DNA from: Nissolia schottii
Lineage: Eukaryota > Streptophyta > Magnoliopsida > Fabales > Fabaceae
NCBI GenBank assembly: GCA_003254905.1
Contig: QANU01102670.1
Coordinates: forward strand, 73,193 to 137,192
Length of the DNA stretch: 64,000 nucleotides
Direction of reading: 5' to 3'
The position numbers and the translations under genes were made by a program. This document shows positions 44,569 to 55,000 of the stretch, piece by piece (position 1 is the first letter of the stretch; each line of letters starts with the position of its first letter). The notes below the pieces were generated by a model. That model saw only the letters and a list, made by a program, of their open reading frames with translations. It ran no database searches and was not told the origin of the DNA.

Positions 44569-46329
44569 CGTTTTTCTGTGTAAAATGTAATTGGATATAC
44601 TACCCTGTAGTATGGGCATTTTGTTTTTGCGTTGATTCGGATTGCATATAAAATTGGACTCTTGTAAGATTTCTGCGCTAATGAAGAAATACTATATATG
44701 TGAGATTAAAAGGATAGGGAATGAGAACCGGAAACGGAATCTATCTTTCGGACAAGTTTGAAAATCATCTTGCAATGTCTATATATTAAAATATGTTAAA
44801 ATGACCGTTTTACTCTTTTACAACATAATATTAAGGAATTCATTTGTCTACACATTATTATCCTCTTGCAACGCATTAGAGGGGCAACATAAAATAATAA
44901 GCTTTTTGATATGCAGTGAGACAGTGACCAAATGTACACATATTTTATTTTAATATGTTTATAGAGCAATTCACTTGTAGAACAGTAACATACAAATGGT
45001 GTCATGCTAAAGGGATTTGTCAATTACCGCTAAGGCTTTGTAATTTAGCAGCAGGCAGCGGCTAAACTCTAATAATACCAGCTCATGTTAAAACGGGAAC
45101 CCACTTCTTTGGTTGATCAATTCATGGAACTTCATATGTGGGGGTAACTCGGTGGATCCACGGATATAAATAGCTTTAGCCACTAGTCCATTACACAGAG
45201 GAAAAAAAAAAAAAAGCCATTTAGCACCAGATGCCTCATCTTACCTAACCAATTACAAAGCCTCATAATTAAGGAAAATAAATGACAAGTTGACAACATA
45301 AAGAAAATGTGAAATGAACCTACCACTTTTCTATTTAATAACAGGAGTATAAAGATAAAAAATATAGGATGTTGAAACTGTGTAGTTAGTTGCAGTTGTT
45401 AAGACTTTTCAAGCACGTCTTTCAAACTCCACAAGAAATCACTGCTTTGATTATTCAACTAATGACTTACAATAGAAGCGTTTTCTTATTTTTATCTTCT
45501 TTTTTTGTAGTCAAAGGGGCAGAGCCCAAAAAAGAAACAACAACAAATAAATTAGCCTTCACGAGACCACACAATCTAAATCAGGTCATTCAGAAGGAGA
45601 GGACGAGTAGCCGCAGGCACTGTATCAAAGTAAGAAACCTCAAAGGAAGGAAGGCTATGACTTAGGTGAGCAAGGCAATCTGGAATACGGTTGGATTCTC
45701 TGAAGACATGTTGAAGGTGCACCATCCAATTATTTGACAACATGTCTCGAATACGTATTTTTATCTTTTATTAACTGGCTATCAAATTGGATTGTACCAA
45801 TAGTACTATTACTATCCCTTAAGGTCATTATGGATAAGCTCAAGTCAAAGTTTCACCTTATAACATCAAATGTACGTTGATATAGTCACATATATAAGGA
45901 AGTTCCGTTCAAGCAATAGCACCCCATTTATGCACGCACCATATGCATGACCCCCATCCTCGAAACAAGAATAAAAGGACTTGATCATAAGTATTGTAAA
46001 AAGGTAAAAAGCAGAGCGAACCCTACCAGAGTTTTTTTATATATGTCGTCAAACATGACAAGCAATATTATTTTGTATGTGGAAGTTACGAATCATTGGA
46101 ACGCGATACTGGCTGCACGCTGTTAAGGCAAACCTTCAGCGAATATTTCATTTGCATAATCATTAGACAAAGCAATATAAAAGGGCCACAGCCCAACCCA
46201 GTTAGGTAAACAAATCTCATGAAACAACACTGAACGTGGGCCAAGCAGAAAAATACACTGAACGGGCCACAGTGCAGTCCAGTTAGCTAAACGAAGCCGA
46301 AGAAACGAACATTGAAATAAAAAAAACTA
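44569..46329. other. intergenic DNA downstream of the ANTH gene
   Basis: The start holds the likely 3' UTR (to about 44700). The rest is AT-rich with no recognised gene; a 91-codon frame at 45390-45665 shows no domain. Confidence 0.5.
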
Positions 46330-46400
46330 TGCACCAGCCGGGAATCGAACCCGGGTCTGTACCGTGGCAGGGTACTATTCTACCACTAGACCACTGGTGC
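46330..46400 (-). tRNA. tRNA-Gly(GCC): tRNA-Gly (anticodon GCC)
   Basis: A 71-base minus-strand cloverleaf beginning GCACCAGTGGTCTAGTGG and ending CTGGTGCA. It has the A-box TGGTCTAGTGG, the B-box GGTTCGATTCC and the anticodon arm GTACC-CTGCCAC-GGTAC, with anticodon GCC at 46368-46366. All acceptor pairs are intact. A run of eight T on the coding strand just downstream (about 46319-46327) gives a pol III terminator. It matches the standard plant gene. Confidence 0.98.
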
Positions 46401-47116
46401 TTTGATGTGCATGTGACGTGTTTTTAGTATAAAACATTTGATTCGTATGAGGAGCGATGGGAAGCTGTAAATTTTGATGGCTTGTTTTCCTTCTGTGTTG
46501 CTATGTCATGTAATTGAGTGAGTTTAATGTTATATCCCTTAATAATAACGTGAGACTTAACACAAATCTTGGATTGATGTGAATGTGAAGAGTATGTAAT
46601 TAAGGATGTCTATGGATTTAATGCATGTTTAATAACTTGAAGAAAAAAAAAAAATTGTAATGAACTAATCAAATGTGTTTGGGTAAAAGAAAATATTATA
46701 ATAAAAAAATACAATTTTAAGCTAAAAATTTAATTACAAGTGAAGACAAATTTTGCGAACTTGTGATTATAAGAAAGAAAAAAAAAAGTTATTTATTATA
46801 TAATTCTGAAGTTTTTATCAAAATAATCTTAGAGTGCATTTGACACATTGTCCACCAAAATTACTGGTAATCTAGATTACCTGTTAGAAATATTATTTCC
46901 AATTAAATTATAGGCAATATTACATTGCAGTGTTTTGTATGCACAGATAATGTAACTTACAATTTGCATTACCATGTAATATACGTAATCAGGTAATATA
47001 CGTATTTTACCATAATACCCTCTAAATAATAATAAATTAATTAAATAAAAAAATAACCATAATAACAATAAAATAAAAATAATACAATTTGGTTGATTTA
47101 TTGCAGTGGTGGTGGT
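46401..47116. other. AT-rich DNA flanking the solo LTR; possible older element end
   Basis: No gene is seen. From about 46830, words such as GGTAATCTAGATTACC and TAATATACGTAATCAGG resemble those in the block at 37149-37575. The last bases before the LTR (47106-47116) are a short GTGGTGGTGGT run that continues beyond the LTR at 50976. Confidence 0.4.
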
Positions 47117-47420
47117 TGTAACACCCTATGTAGTTAACTTATGCTTAAGTCATAAATCATGCTTACTATGTTGTTAACGGCTTGGTAGAAATACTCATAT
47201 TCCTATAATAACTTTAGAAAATATTACTTTCCCAAAATATGGACCGTTTTGAAACTTTTCTTTTCCTTTACTTAAAACAATAATCAGGAGCCACGCGTGA
47301 ATAAGTCATATAATACAAACGATAGAGCCCGCGGCGTAACGATCATTAGTTACAGGAAATCAAGCAACCATACAATTGCCGGCAAGTGGCTCAACACATA
47401 TAGGGTCCAACATAGAAATA

Positions 47421-47422
<2 letters not shown>

Positions 47423-47457
<35 letters not shown>
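47423..47457. repeat. (TA)n microsatellite within the solo LTR
   Basis: About seventeen TA units inside the LTR. Confidence 0.95.
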
Positions 47458-47460
<3 letters not shown>

Positions 47461-47613
47461 CAATCTTGCATCAATTCATACATAATGTCTACATACCACA
47501 CATAAGTCAAAATAATAAATGTCAAATAAGATCTAGGGACTAATGGGTATTACCCATTGAGTCCATACAAAATATGTCACAGAGACTAAGACTAATCGGT
47601 TGTGGCTCCACGG

Positions 47614-48141
47614 CTACTTCTCATGCTCGTCCTCCTTCGGATCCTTGTCATCTTCCTCCTCTGACTTTGCCTCTATCGGACCCTCTTCTTCGGAATCCTC
47701 AGGCAAGTAGGAGGCGGGTGAGTCATCGTCCTCGTTACTTTCCCGAGAAGCTTCTGCGATGGTGGAAAGATCTTGACGCACTCCAGAAGGTCCAGCCTCG
47801 GCGTCGTGGGACCGAAGGGCAATCCATGTCCGACGGGCTGGAACCCTCTTCCTTGCTCCAATATAGAATGCCTGGGATCGTGGTGGCAGGGAATTTGGGT
47901 CAACCTCCACATCCTTCTCATAGGGCGGAGGCTCCACCTCGTCATCGTCTAAGAGAATTGGTGAGTCTAGGGAGGAACCAGGGCCCAACAGAGGACTGAG
48001 ATGTGGCCCCCAGTCAGAAAGGAGATTGCTCGAAGCTGCAGCAGGCATGTAAGTGAATGTCTTAATGATGACTCCAGTGACAGGATCAACCTGTCGCGTC
48101 GAGCTCGGGATTGGCGGCGGACCTCCCAGCGGAATATCCAT
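47614..48141 (-). CDS. LTR-borne ORF of 175 codons, acidic protein of unknown role
   Basis: An intact minus-strand frame, in the sense direction of the LTR, begins MDIPLGGPPPIPSS and contains DPVTGVIIKTFTYMPAA. It then runs through a Pro- and acid-rich middle into a very acidic C-terminus (residues 130-175 mainly Glu, Asp and Lys). It has no protease, reverse transcriptase, integrase or zinc-knuckle motif. Long gypsy LTRs sometimes carry short ORFs like this; whether a protein is made is unknown. It is not a host gene. Confidence 0.5.
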   Translation of the reverse strand: MDIPLGGPPPIPSSTRQVDPVTGVIIKTFTYMPAAASSNLLSDWGPHLSPLLGPGSSLDSPILLDDDEVEPPPYEKDVEVDPNSLPPRSQAFYIGARKRVPARRTWIALRSHDAEAGPSGVRQDLSTIAEASRESNEDDDSPASYLPEDSEEEGPIEAKSEEEDDKDPKEDEHEK

Positions 48142-49311
48142 CGGGGTCTCCTAGAGGCACAAGCGAGTGGGGGTGAGAACGTTGCGTTTCCAGTGGAAAT
48201 CTTTAAGCATATATTATTCTTTATTAACTCGGGTATGCTCCAAGCCGCTCAAGAGTTCTCTAAGTGTCATGTTATTCTTCATTCCCTACTCATTTTATTC
48301 TTACTAGTCCTAAGCAGCTTTATCTATCTTCTAGGTGTTCAGGAATGTTCTAATCTTTACACTAGTCATTAGGTATGCTTCATCGCGCTTGTTATTATTC
48401 AATCGTCATTAAAGCCCAGGATATTTTGAGCACTTACTACTATCTTATACGGCGATTGTACTAAGAATTATCGCCATACATACATTACATATCTACATAT
48501 ACATCACAACTTATGCATGTGGGGAAACTTGGGGGTAATTCTCTTATGCGCCATAGGCAGCGTCCTTCTTGTTATTTCATGTCCATCATTCTCCTTTGTA
48601 GACCGTGGGACCGTCGTCCCTATTCGGTGTACAACCTCCTCCTTTTCCGCGTCATTGGTGACCAGGCAGCGCTGATTACCTAAGTGGCAGCTAACCACGG
48701 ACGCATTTAGCGTACTTTTATCAACAACGAGGGAGAATGACCATCCTGCCCATAAGATGGTGAGGGGCCTGCCCTTTCGATGAGGCTATGAGTGGACTCG
48801 TATTTGCTTAACTTTATCTTTAACTTCCTTAACATTTGCACTCTTGGGGAATCTTTACTCATTCTTAATGTCACAACTTTGGGACCGACACTTGTCTTTC
48901 ACTTTATCATTTGACCGGGGCAAAACCTGCGTTGGAGTTATAAACCAATCCGTCTTGCCGTACCGACGAGGGGCTTGTCTTTTGACGTGCCAAGAGATAG
49001 GGGTTCCCTATTATATAACTACGCACTGAACTTCAAGGTTTTTTGCGCCCATGTGGTCGAAACCTTCTTATGGTACCTTATTTTTCCTAAGATTCAATTA
49101 TGGTCTTTGCTTAAAATTGGGTGATCAATTCTAGTTGTCTAAGGTCGCCCTAAAATCCTAATAACGACCTCGTTCTCATGAATGCATTATGACATTTCAT
49201 AGTACCATATACAATTACCCATATCAGCATAGCCACATTTACATAATACCAAAACATATTCCAAGGAATGAGAAAAATTGGAAACAATGAGTTGAAAACT
49301 TAGGTCATTCG

Positions 49312-49590
49312 AATAACCCGTCATAAGTCATTCGAATGACATTGCCACTGAGACTGTCATTCGAATGACCAAGGCCATTCAATTGAATAACACAAAAATT
49401 TAGCTCTCGGGTAGGTGCATAAAATAGGTCATTCAAATGACATAGGCCTCGCATTCGAATGACTAGAATAATTTGCTCTCAGGTTAGTGAAAACAGTATC
49501 TCATTCGAATGACACGAACGGTTTACTCTCAATTTTCAAAAATCTGTGGTTCATTAGAATGACCTATGGCTAGTCATTCGAATGACCACA
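49312..49590. repeat. array of the palindrome GTCATTCGAATGAC inside the LTR
   Basis: The perfect 14-base palindrome GTCATTCGAATGAC is complete near 49329, 49357 and 49575. Nearly complete forms lie near 49312, 49428, 49449, 49500 and 49552. That gives about eight copies in 280 bases at irregular spacing, mostly separated by unrelated sequence. Confidence 0.9.
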
Positions 49591-50975
49591 AGTCTGTCAC
49601 AGAAAAATAGCAGCGTACCCTACCATTCCATACACCAACACTTAGAGCATTTTTAACACATATTCAACCACAACAAAAACATATTTCCAACATATATTCA
49701 AGTTCCAGAATGATCAAACAACACATGCAACACAAACTTTATCTAGCCAAGTTCTTATGATGAGCATGTTTTCACAAAAATTTAGCAAGGCTTGCATGCA
49801 ACATAAAAACAAACACATTCATCATACATAGAGCATCACAAGGCGTGATCAAGCAAGAGATTACCCACTTGTTAGTGAAGATGTGTGTGGTGAGGTGAGT
49901 GTTCGAGTAGATCCCTAAAAGCTTTAAGGCTTCAAAGCTTGAAGTCACCTTTCTACAATGGTAACTTCTTAAGATGGAAGCTAGTGGTTGAGTAGATTTG
50001 TGGGGCTTTGTTTTTTGCTTTCTTGGAGAGAAAATGAGAAGAGAAAGAAGATGGAAATGGGAATAAGGGGCTACTAGCGGTGTTCGATTTTTTGGGAGAA
50101 ATTGTAGGCTAGAATGCTTGATTTTTTCTAAGAACAATGATGGTTCTTTGGAAGGCTTTTCTCTTAGGCTTTGGAGAGGAATATGTGAGGAAGAAGATGA
50201 GGAAATGAGAGAGTCAGAGCTGATGGGAGAGGAGCTCGGTTTTGAAGGGAAATTTGGGCAATTTTGTGATTAAATTAAGTGAAGCAATGATGTGTTATGA
50301 TTGTCTCTTTTTGAATTAAGCCAATGCATGCCATTGGATTACTTCAAGAGGTAAAATGATGTGACGGAGGGCAGTGGAGCTTCCTTGCAGATGCAGCTGT
50401 GTGATAGGGAAAATTTCTTTCCAACATTGTTACGTGTTTGGTCGTGTTTGTTCATTAACTCTCTGGTTACACGCTTGATCGCGCGCGCGAAAAATTAACG
50501 AACGATATAAAAATTAACTAAGCATATATACACACACCAAATAAACACTTAAAATAAGGGATTTAGGTAAATCTTAGGTATTCGTAATTTTTCTCTCATA
50601 AGAGGGCATTTTACGGGTATTACCGATACGTGCTTAAATTCCAGTAACGACCGAAAATCGTTACGGAAAATCATTTAAACATCAAAACACATTTTATAAA
50701 TAATTCAAATGAGGAAATTTAATTTTATTCTAAGGTACTCTAAATTTTCCTTTCGTGATAGTGTACTTTTACACCCACCTTCGACAGGAAATTAAATTCT
50801 GACGACAATTGCAAGTCGGTCCGAATCTCATGAAATCCCGTGAGATTACGAAACCATTATTTTGACTGGTATTTTTAGGAAACAAATCTTATAATTAAAT
50901 TTTCCAGTTTAAATAACTGTTTCGTAATTTATTAATTACGCGAAATTCTTCTCAGGGAAAAAGTGAGATGTTACA

Positions 50976-51370
50976 GTGGTGGTAAAGACGACAACAATGG
51001 TGACGGCGATGATGGCAATGGTGGTGATGGATAATTGTAACAGTGGCAGTGGTGGTGGTAACAATGGTTGTAGTGATGAGAATAAGGGGTTATGGTGGTG
51101 GTGGTGACGATTATGGTAATGGAGATGGGTTGTAGTAATGGTGCTGGTGATGGATGTGGTTCCGGTAGTGGTAATAGAGGTGATGATGGGTAGTGAAAAT
51201 AGTGGTGACAGCAATAGTGGCTAGGAGTGATGGTGGCGATGGTGCCGATAGTGGTGGGTAGTGGTAGGGGTGATAACATGGTGATAATGGATGGTGGTGG
51301 TTGTAGTGACGACAATGGTGATAGTGGTGGCGGTGGCAGCAACAATGGTGTTATGTGGTTGCCACGGTGA
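50976..51370. repeat. GTGGTGAT-type degenerate minisatellite
   Basis: About 395 bases are built from GGTGGT, GATGGTGG, AATGGTG and similar words, giving long His/Thr/Pro-rich frames on the minus strand that are not genes. The array starts at the right edge of the solo LTR and resumes the GTGGTGGT run on its left, so the LTR inserted into this simple repeat. Confidence 0.85.
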
Positions 51371-52555
51371 CGATTGTGATTAATGATATAAATATAATTG
51401 CAACATTACTGATAATCTATCCACATTATCTCACACCAAACACCTCATTAATTATCATAAATAAATCATTCCATACATTTTAAAGTAATTCATTATAAAA
51501 AAACAATTATTTTCTTATAATTTAAGCAAAACACACTACTATAAAATTACTTTCAATATGACACATTCAAATATAAATTAATTTTTACATAATAAACTAT
51601 AAAAAAAATTACTTATAGTTTCTTATTTAAATAATTTTAATCTCATAGCTTCGCGGAACTCACTTGGTTTCTACACATAAAATCTAATCAAAATGCACTT
51701 TTGTCTCACGATCAAAAAAATATTTATTTTTCTCATTTCATAAAAAAAAACACTTTTTGAAAATAGGATATGAGAAACAAGTTCAATTTCAAGTTTAAAA
51801 TGAAAATCAGTTCAATTTTAAATAATAATATTTAGATAGCTTACCCTTTTTTACTGACGAGTTCTTACACTAAAGTTGATAAGTAAAAAATTAGCGAGTC
51901 AAAATAGAATTTACTTTTAAAGGATAAAGTGAGTGATTTTATTATTGAATTATTAAATTAAATAATATAAATCATTTTATTTAATAATCTAATGATAAAA
52001 ATGCTCTATTTATCTTACAAAATAAAATTTTTGCGAATCTATACTAAAGTTGTGGGCGTGGGGACTTGTTTGGGCCACTGATAAAGGCCACTTTTTGAAA
52101 TTTCTGATGGTCTTCGACTTTGTTACTGATGAACCGGTACTAATTCCTTACGGTTGATTTGAATCCGGTGTTTTGAGGTGAAAAGATTAACTAACTTGAA
52201 TTGAGTCTAGTCGATGATGATTCTTCTGCGTCTCTTTCATGTAGACATTTCAATATTTTGATTCATTAGAGCGAAACTCACCTTGATTCTTTGCTATGTT
52301 AAAAGAGTGGGAAACTATATATTAATTATGAGTCGTGATTATTGCACATCCGGTACACACTTAGGGCAATAACTATTCACGACGTCTCGTACACAACAGG
52401 ACTGTCTCTCTCACCTTTCACATTTCACGCTTTCTCTCATGACTTCTCTCCTTCAAGAGCTCTTGCGACCTAATTATTTCTTCATTTGTTCCTCTGTTTA
52501 TCTTTCGTTTTGTCCATCTTTATGTTCAAAGTCCATCAAATACATTCATATGTTT

Positions 52556-52560
<5 letters not shown>
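51371..52560. other. AT-rich intergenic DNA
   Basis: No gene recognised. The first 110 bases (ACTGATAATCTATCCACATT, CACACCAAACACC) look like the right end of an older AT-rich element interrupted by the minisatellite and LTR. Confidence 0.45.
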
Positions 52561-52562
<2 letters not shown>

Positions 52563-52598
<36 letters not shown>

Positions 52599-52718
52599 AC
52601 AGTTATCTCATATTTTTTATTAAGGTTAGGTCTCAGTTCACGAAAAGGTTGTGTCTTAAATAACAAAAAAGTTAGGTCTTTTACTTTGGTAAGGTTGTGT
52701 CTATTTTCACCAAAGAGT

Positions 52719-52756
<38 letters not shown>

Positions 52757-52919
52757 AACGGTTAGGTCATGTTGTTTAATAAAGTTAGGTCAGAGTTCAC
52801 GAAAATGTTGTATCTAAGTATAATAAAAGGTTATGTTCGTTTATTTAAACTGGTTGTGTCTCAAACAACAAACAAGTTAGGTCTTTTACTTTGGTAAGGT
52901 TGTGTCTATTTTTATCAAA

Positions 52920-52959
<40 letters not shown>

Positions 52960-53170
52960 GAAGGTTAGGTCATGTTGTTTAATAAGATTAGGTCTAAGTT
53001 CACGAAAAGGTTGTGTGTAAGTGTAATAAAGGTTGTGTTTATTTATTTAAACTAATTGTGTCTCACACAACAAAAAAATGTTGGGTTTTTTACTTTGGTA
53101 ATGTTATGTCTGATTTCACCAAATAGTTGTATCTGAGTATAATAAAAGGTTATGTCTCATTATTTATCAT
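52563..53170. repeat. tandem repeat, ~204-bp period, each unit with a (TA)n tract
   Basis: Words such as GTTAGGTC, AGTTCACGAAAA, GTTGTGTCT and TTACTTTGGTAA recur in order. TTACTTTGGTAA begins at 52681, 52886 and 53090, spacings of 205 and 204. Units 2 and 3 are full; unit 1 lacks about 45 bases of the central part. TA tracts at 52563-52598, 52722-52753 and 52925-52957 sit at the same place in each unit. The short frames across it are not genes. Confidence 0.85.
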
Positions 53171-53425
53171 GGTTATATCTGTGTTTTTTATATTCTTAGA
53201 TACCACCACTGTGATTAGTGAAAACAAAAAACAAAAACGAAAAAACGAAAAAACAAATCTCAATGGCCAAATTGAGAGAGAATGTGCAAAACGGTTATTT
53301 GATTTGTGATTATCTCAGAGATTGTTATATTTGAGACGCGTAAGTGATTATGGTAAGAGAATTAAGAGTGTGCTGAATTAAGAAATTTAAATTTATAAAA
53401 ATAACTTAGATGTGTAATAACTAGG

Positions 53426-53687
53426 GGTTTTAACATTTATATGGTTTTGTGGGGACAAAATCTCAATATATGGGTTGAAAAGAAAAATTACCAAAATATA
53501 GGCCAAAATTCTGAAATCGCCATTGTTCAAGGACGATTTCAGAAAATCGCAAAATAAAAAAAAATTCAAATGTCTAAAATCGCCAAAGGGCGATTTCAAA
53601 ATTTTGGGCCATATTTTGGTAATTTTTCTTTTCAACCCATATATTGGGGTTTTGTCCCCTCCAAAACCATATAAATGTAAATATTCC
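53426..53687. mobile_element. fold-back MITE, probably Mutator-type, containing CTGAAATCGCC modules
   Basis: Arms of about 75 bases (53430-53505 and 53607-53684) are near-perfect inverted repeats. The left arm starts with AACATTTATATGGTTTTG and the right mirrors it. The core holds two of the palindromic modules (CTGAAATCGCC...GACGATTTCAG and CTAAAATCGCC...GCGATTTCA). TAATAACTAGG occurs at 53415-53425 and again at 53688-53698, an 11-base direct repeat, in the 8-11-base range made by Mutator-like transposases. The element has no coding capacity. The exact ends may shift by one or two bases. Confidence 0.8.
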
Positions 53688-54595
53688 TAATAACTAGGTG
53701 TACAAAAATAATCTCATTAATTAAGCACGTTACAAATTAATAGCAGCAACATGGACCCTTTCCACTATACTTGACGTGACTTTTCTTCTTCAACCATCCT
53801 TAATTTCAGAGTGAACTTTCTGGTTTCTTCCCAGTGCTATGCGCGTATCATTGTATTGTGTTGTTTCCCTTTTACTTCTAGTTTCACAATCAATTTGTAC
53901 AAATCCCATCATTATCATAATTCATTATCATTATTTAAGGGGTAATGATGGTAATATCTAATTCATGATCCTAAAAATTAATCTATACACTTTAATAAAT
54001 AACACTTAATATTTTAATTGACCAAATAAGAAATAAAATACAAATTGTCATTTATCAAAGTGTGTAGGTTGATAAAGTTCATGAATTAAGTCTTCTAATT
54101 ATTTTATCTTATTTAAATCATTATTATTATTACCTTTATCTCCGACACACTAAAATCATAGGATTAATTAAAAATAAATAAATTTATAAACAATTCGATC
54201 CTTATCCCCAAACTGAAACGAAGAGAAATATATATAAAAAAAAAAGGATTATAGAGCTATTTAATTTCATAAGTTGCACCGGTGTTTCCTCTCTTAAATG
54301 AAGCAGAACACAATCATTTTCCAAACATCTAAATAATCGCATTTCATTCCGCTCTTTTTTTTTTGTTTATCATCAATTTTTTTCCCCTTTCTTTCTTGGA
54401 ATTGTTTACAATCAATCTAAACTCGGGCTTTATCCTTCATCATATGTGACTAATAGATTTACCAAAAAATGTGACTAATAGAAAATTTCTAAACCTTAAT
54501 TATAATTTTTTGCCTCTTGAAGCTTGAAAGTCAACTTTTTGTACTTTTAAGATCTTTACTAATTAATTATATTTTTTAGTAGCTATACCTGAGAA

Positions 54596-55000
54596 GTACG
54601 TTTTGGATCCTGGAGCTCCGTGGAGGATGTCGGCCCGGGCGGGTACCTACAAGGACTCCGATATTAAAGGGTTAAGGTGTGGGTGTAAAGTATGGGTCTA
54701 GAGTTTGAGAGCGTACCTGACTGGCTGGCCTTATTTATATACCTGGATGGTATCCGTGATTTCCTCAATCCCGCGGATATCCTTCCTGTTTTGCCTCCGG
54801 GATCGCGGCGTGATGCCCGCTGGTGAGTCCGTCACGAGGCGTGACGTGATGATAGCTGGTCAATTTGGGGTCGGCTTGGGTTGCGCTGGCTCTCTCGGGC
54901 CATTCTGCGGGTATGAGTCATTATCCTCTAGCTGGATTGCGATGTGGGCCGATCGCGGGTGCTCTGCGGAATGGGCCTTTGGTCCAATCCGTAATAGTAG
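54596..55000 (-). mobile_element. LTR-like retroelement fragment
   Basis: This GC-richer block read on the minus strand gives TATATAAATAAGG (near 54732-54744), then a segment with CGGAGTCCTTGTAGGTACCCGCC. It then continues to GAGCTCCAGGATCC near 54600. The same ordered landmarks occur on the plus strand at 63420-63590, so both are copies of the promoter/R region of one LTR family. A frame of 114 codons on the plus strand (54705-55049) is probably chance. Confidence 0.6.

Larger units (their letters stand above)
47117..50975 (-). mobile_element. solo LTR of a Ty3/gypsy (Tekay/Del-like) retrotransposon
   Basis: A 3859-base unit has terminal inverted repeats TGTAACA (47117-47123) and TGTTACA (50969-50975). 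It is flanked on both sides by GTGGT (47112-47116 and 50976-50980), consistent with the 5-base target duplication of LTR integration. Read on the minus strand it begins TGTAACATCTCAC and contains the TTTCCCTGAGAAG and CGTAATTTA-type words common near the 5' end of long gypsy LTRs. No second copy, primer-binding site, polypurine tract or pol genes are found, so recombination between two LTRs has probably removed the interior. The LTR is long, as in Tekay/Del chromoviruses, and carries an ORF at 47614-48141. The duplication lies within a GTGG-rich run, so its exact length is slightly ambiguous. Confidence 0.8.

Noticed and set aside
47574..47999. Plus-strand frame of 141 codons inside the solo LTR
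   Set aside because: It overlaps the minus-strand LTR ORF, which lies in the LTR's sense direction. The plus-strand frame is its antisense shadow.
50936..51345. His/Thr/Pro-rich minus-strand frames of 92 and 124 codons
   Set aside because: They translate the degenerate GTGGTGAT minisatellite; low-complexity composition and no start context or promoter.
52439..52754. Frames containing YIYIYI runs near 52560-52750
   Set aside because: They translate TA microsatellites within the 204-bp tandem repeat.
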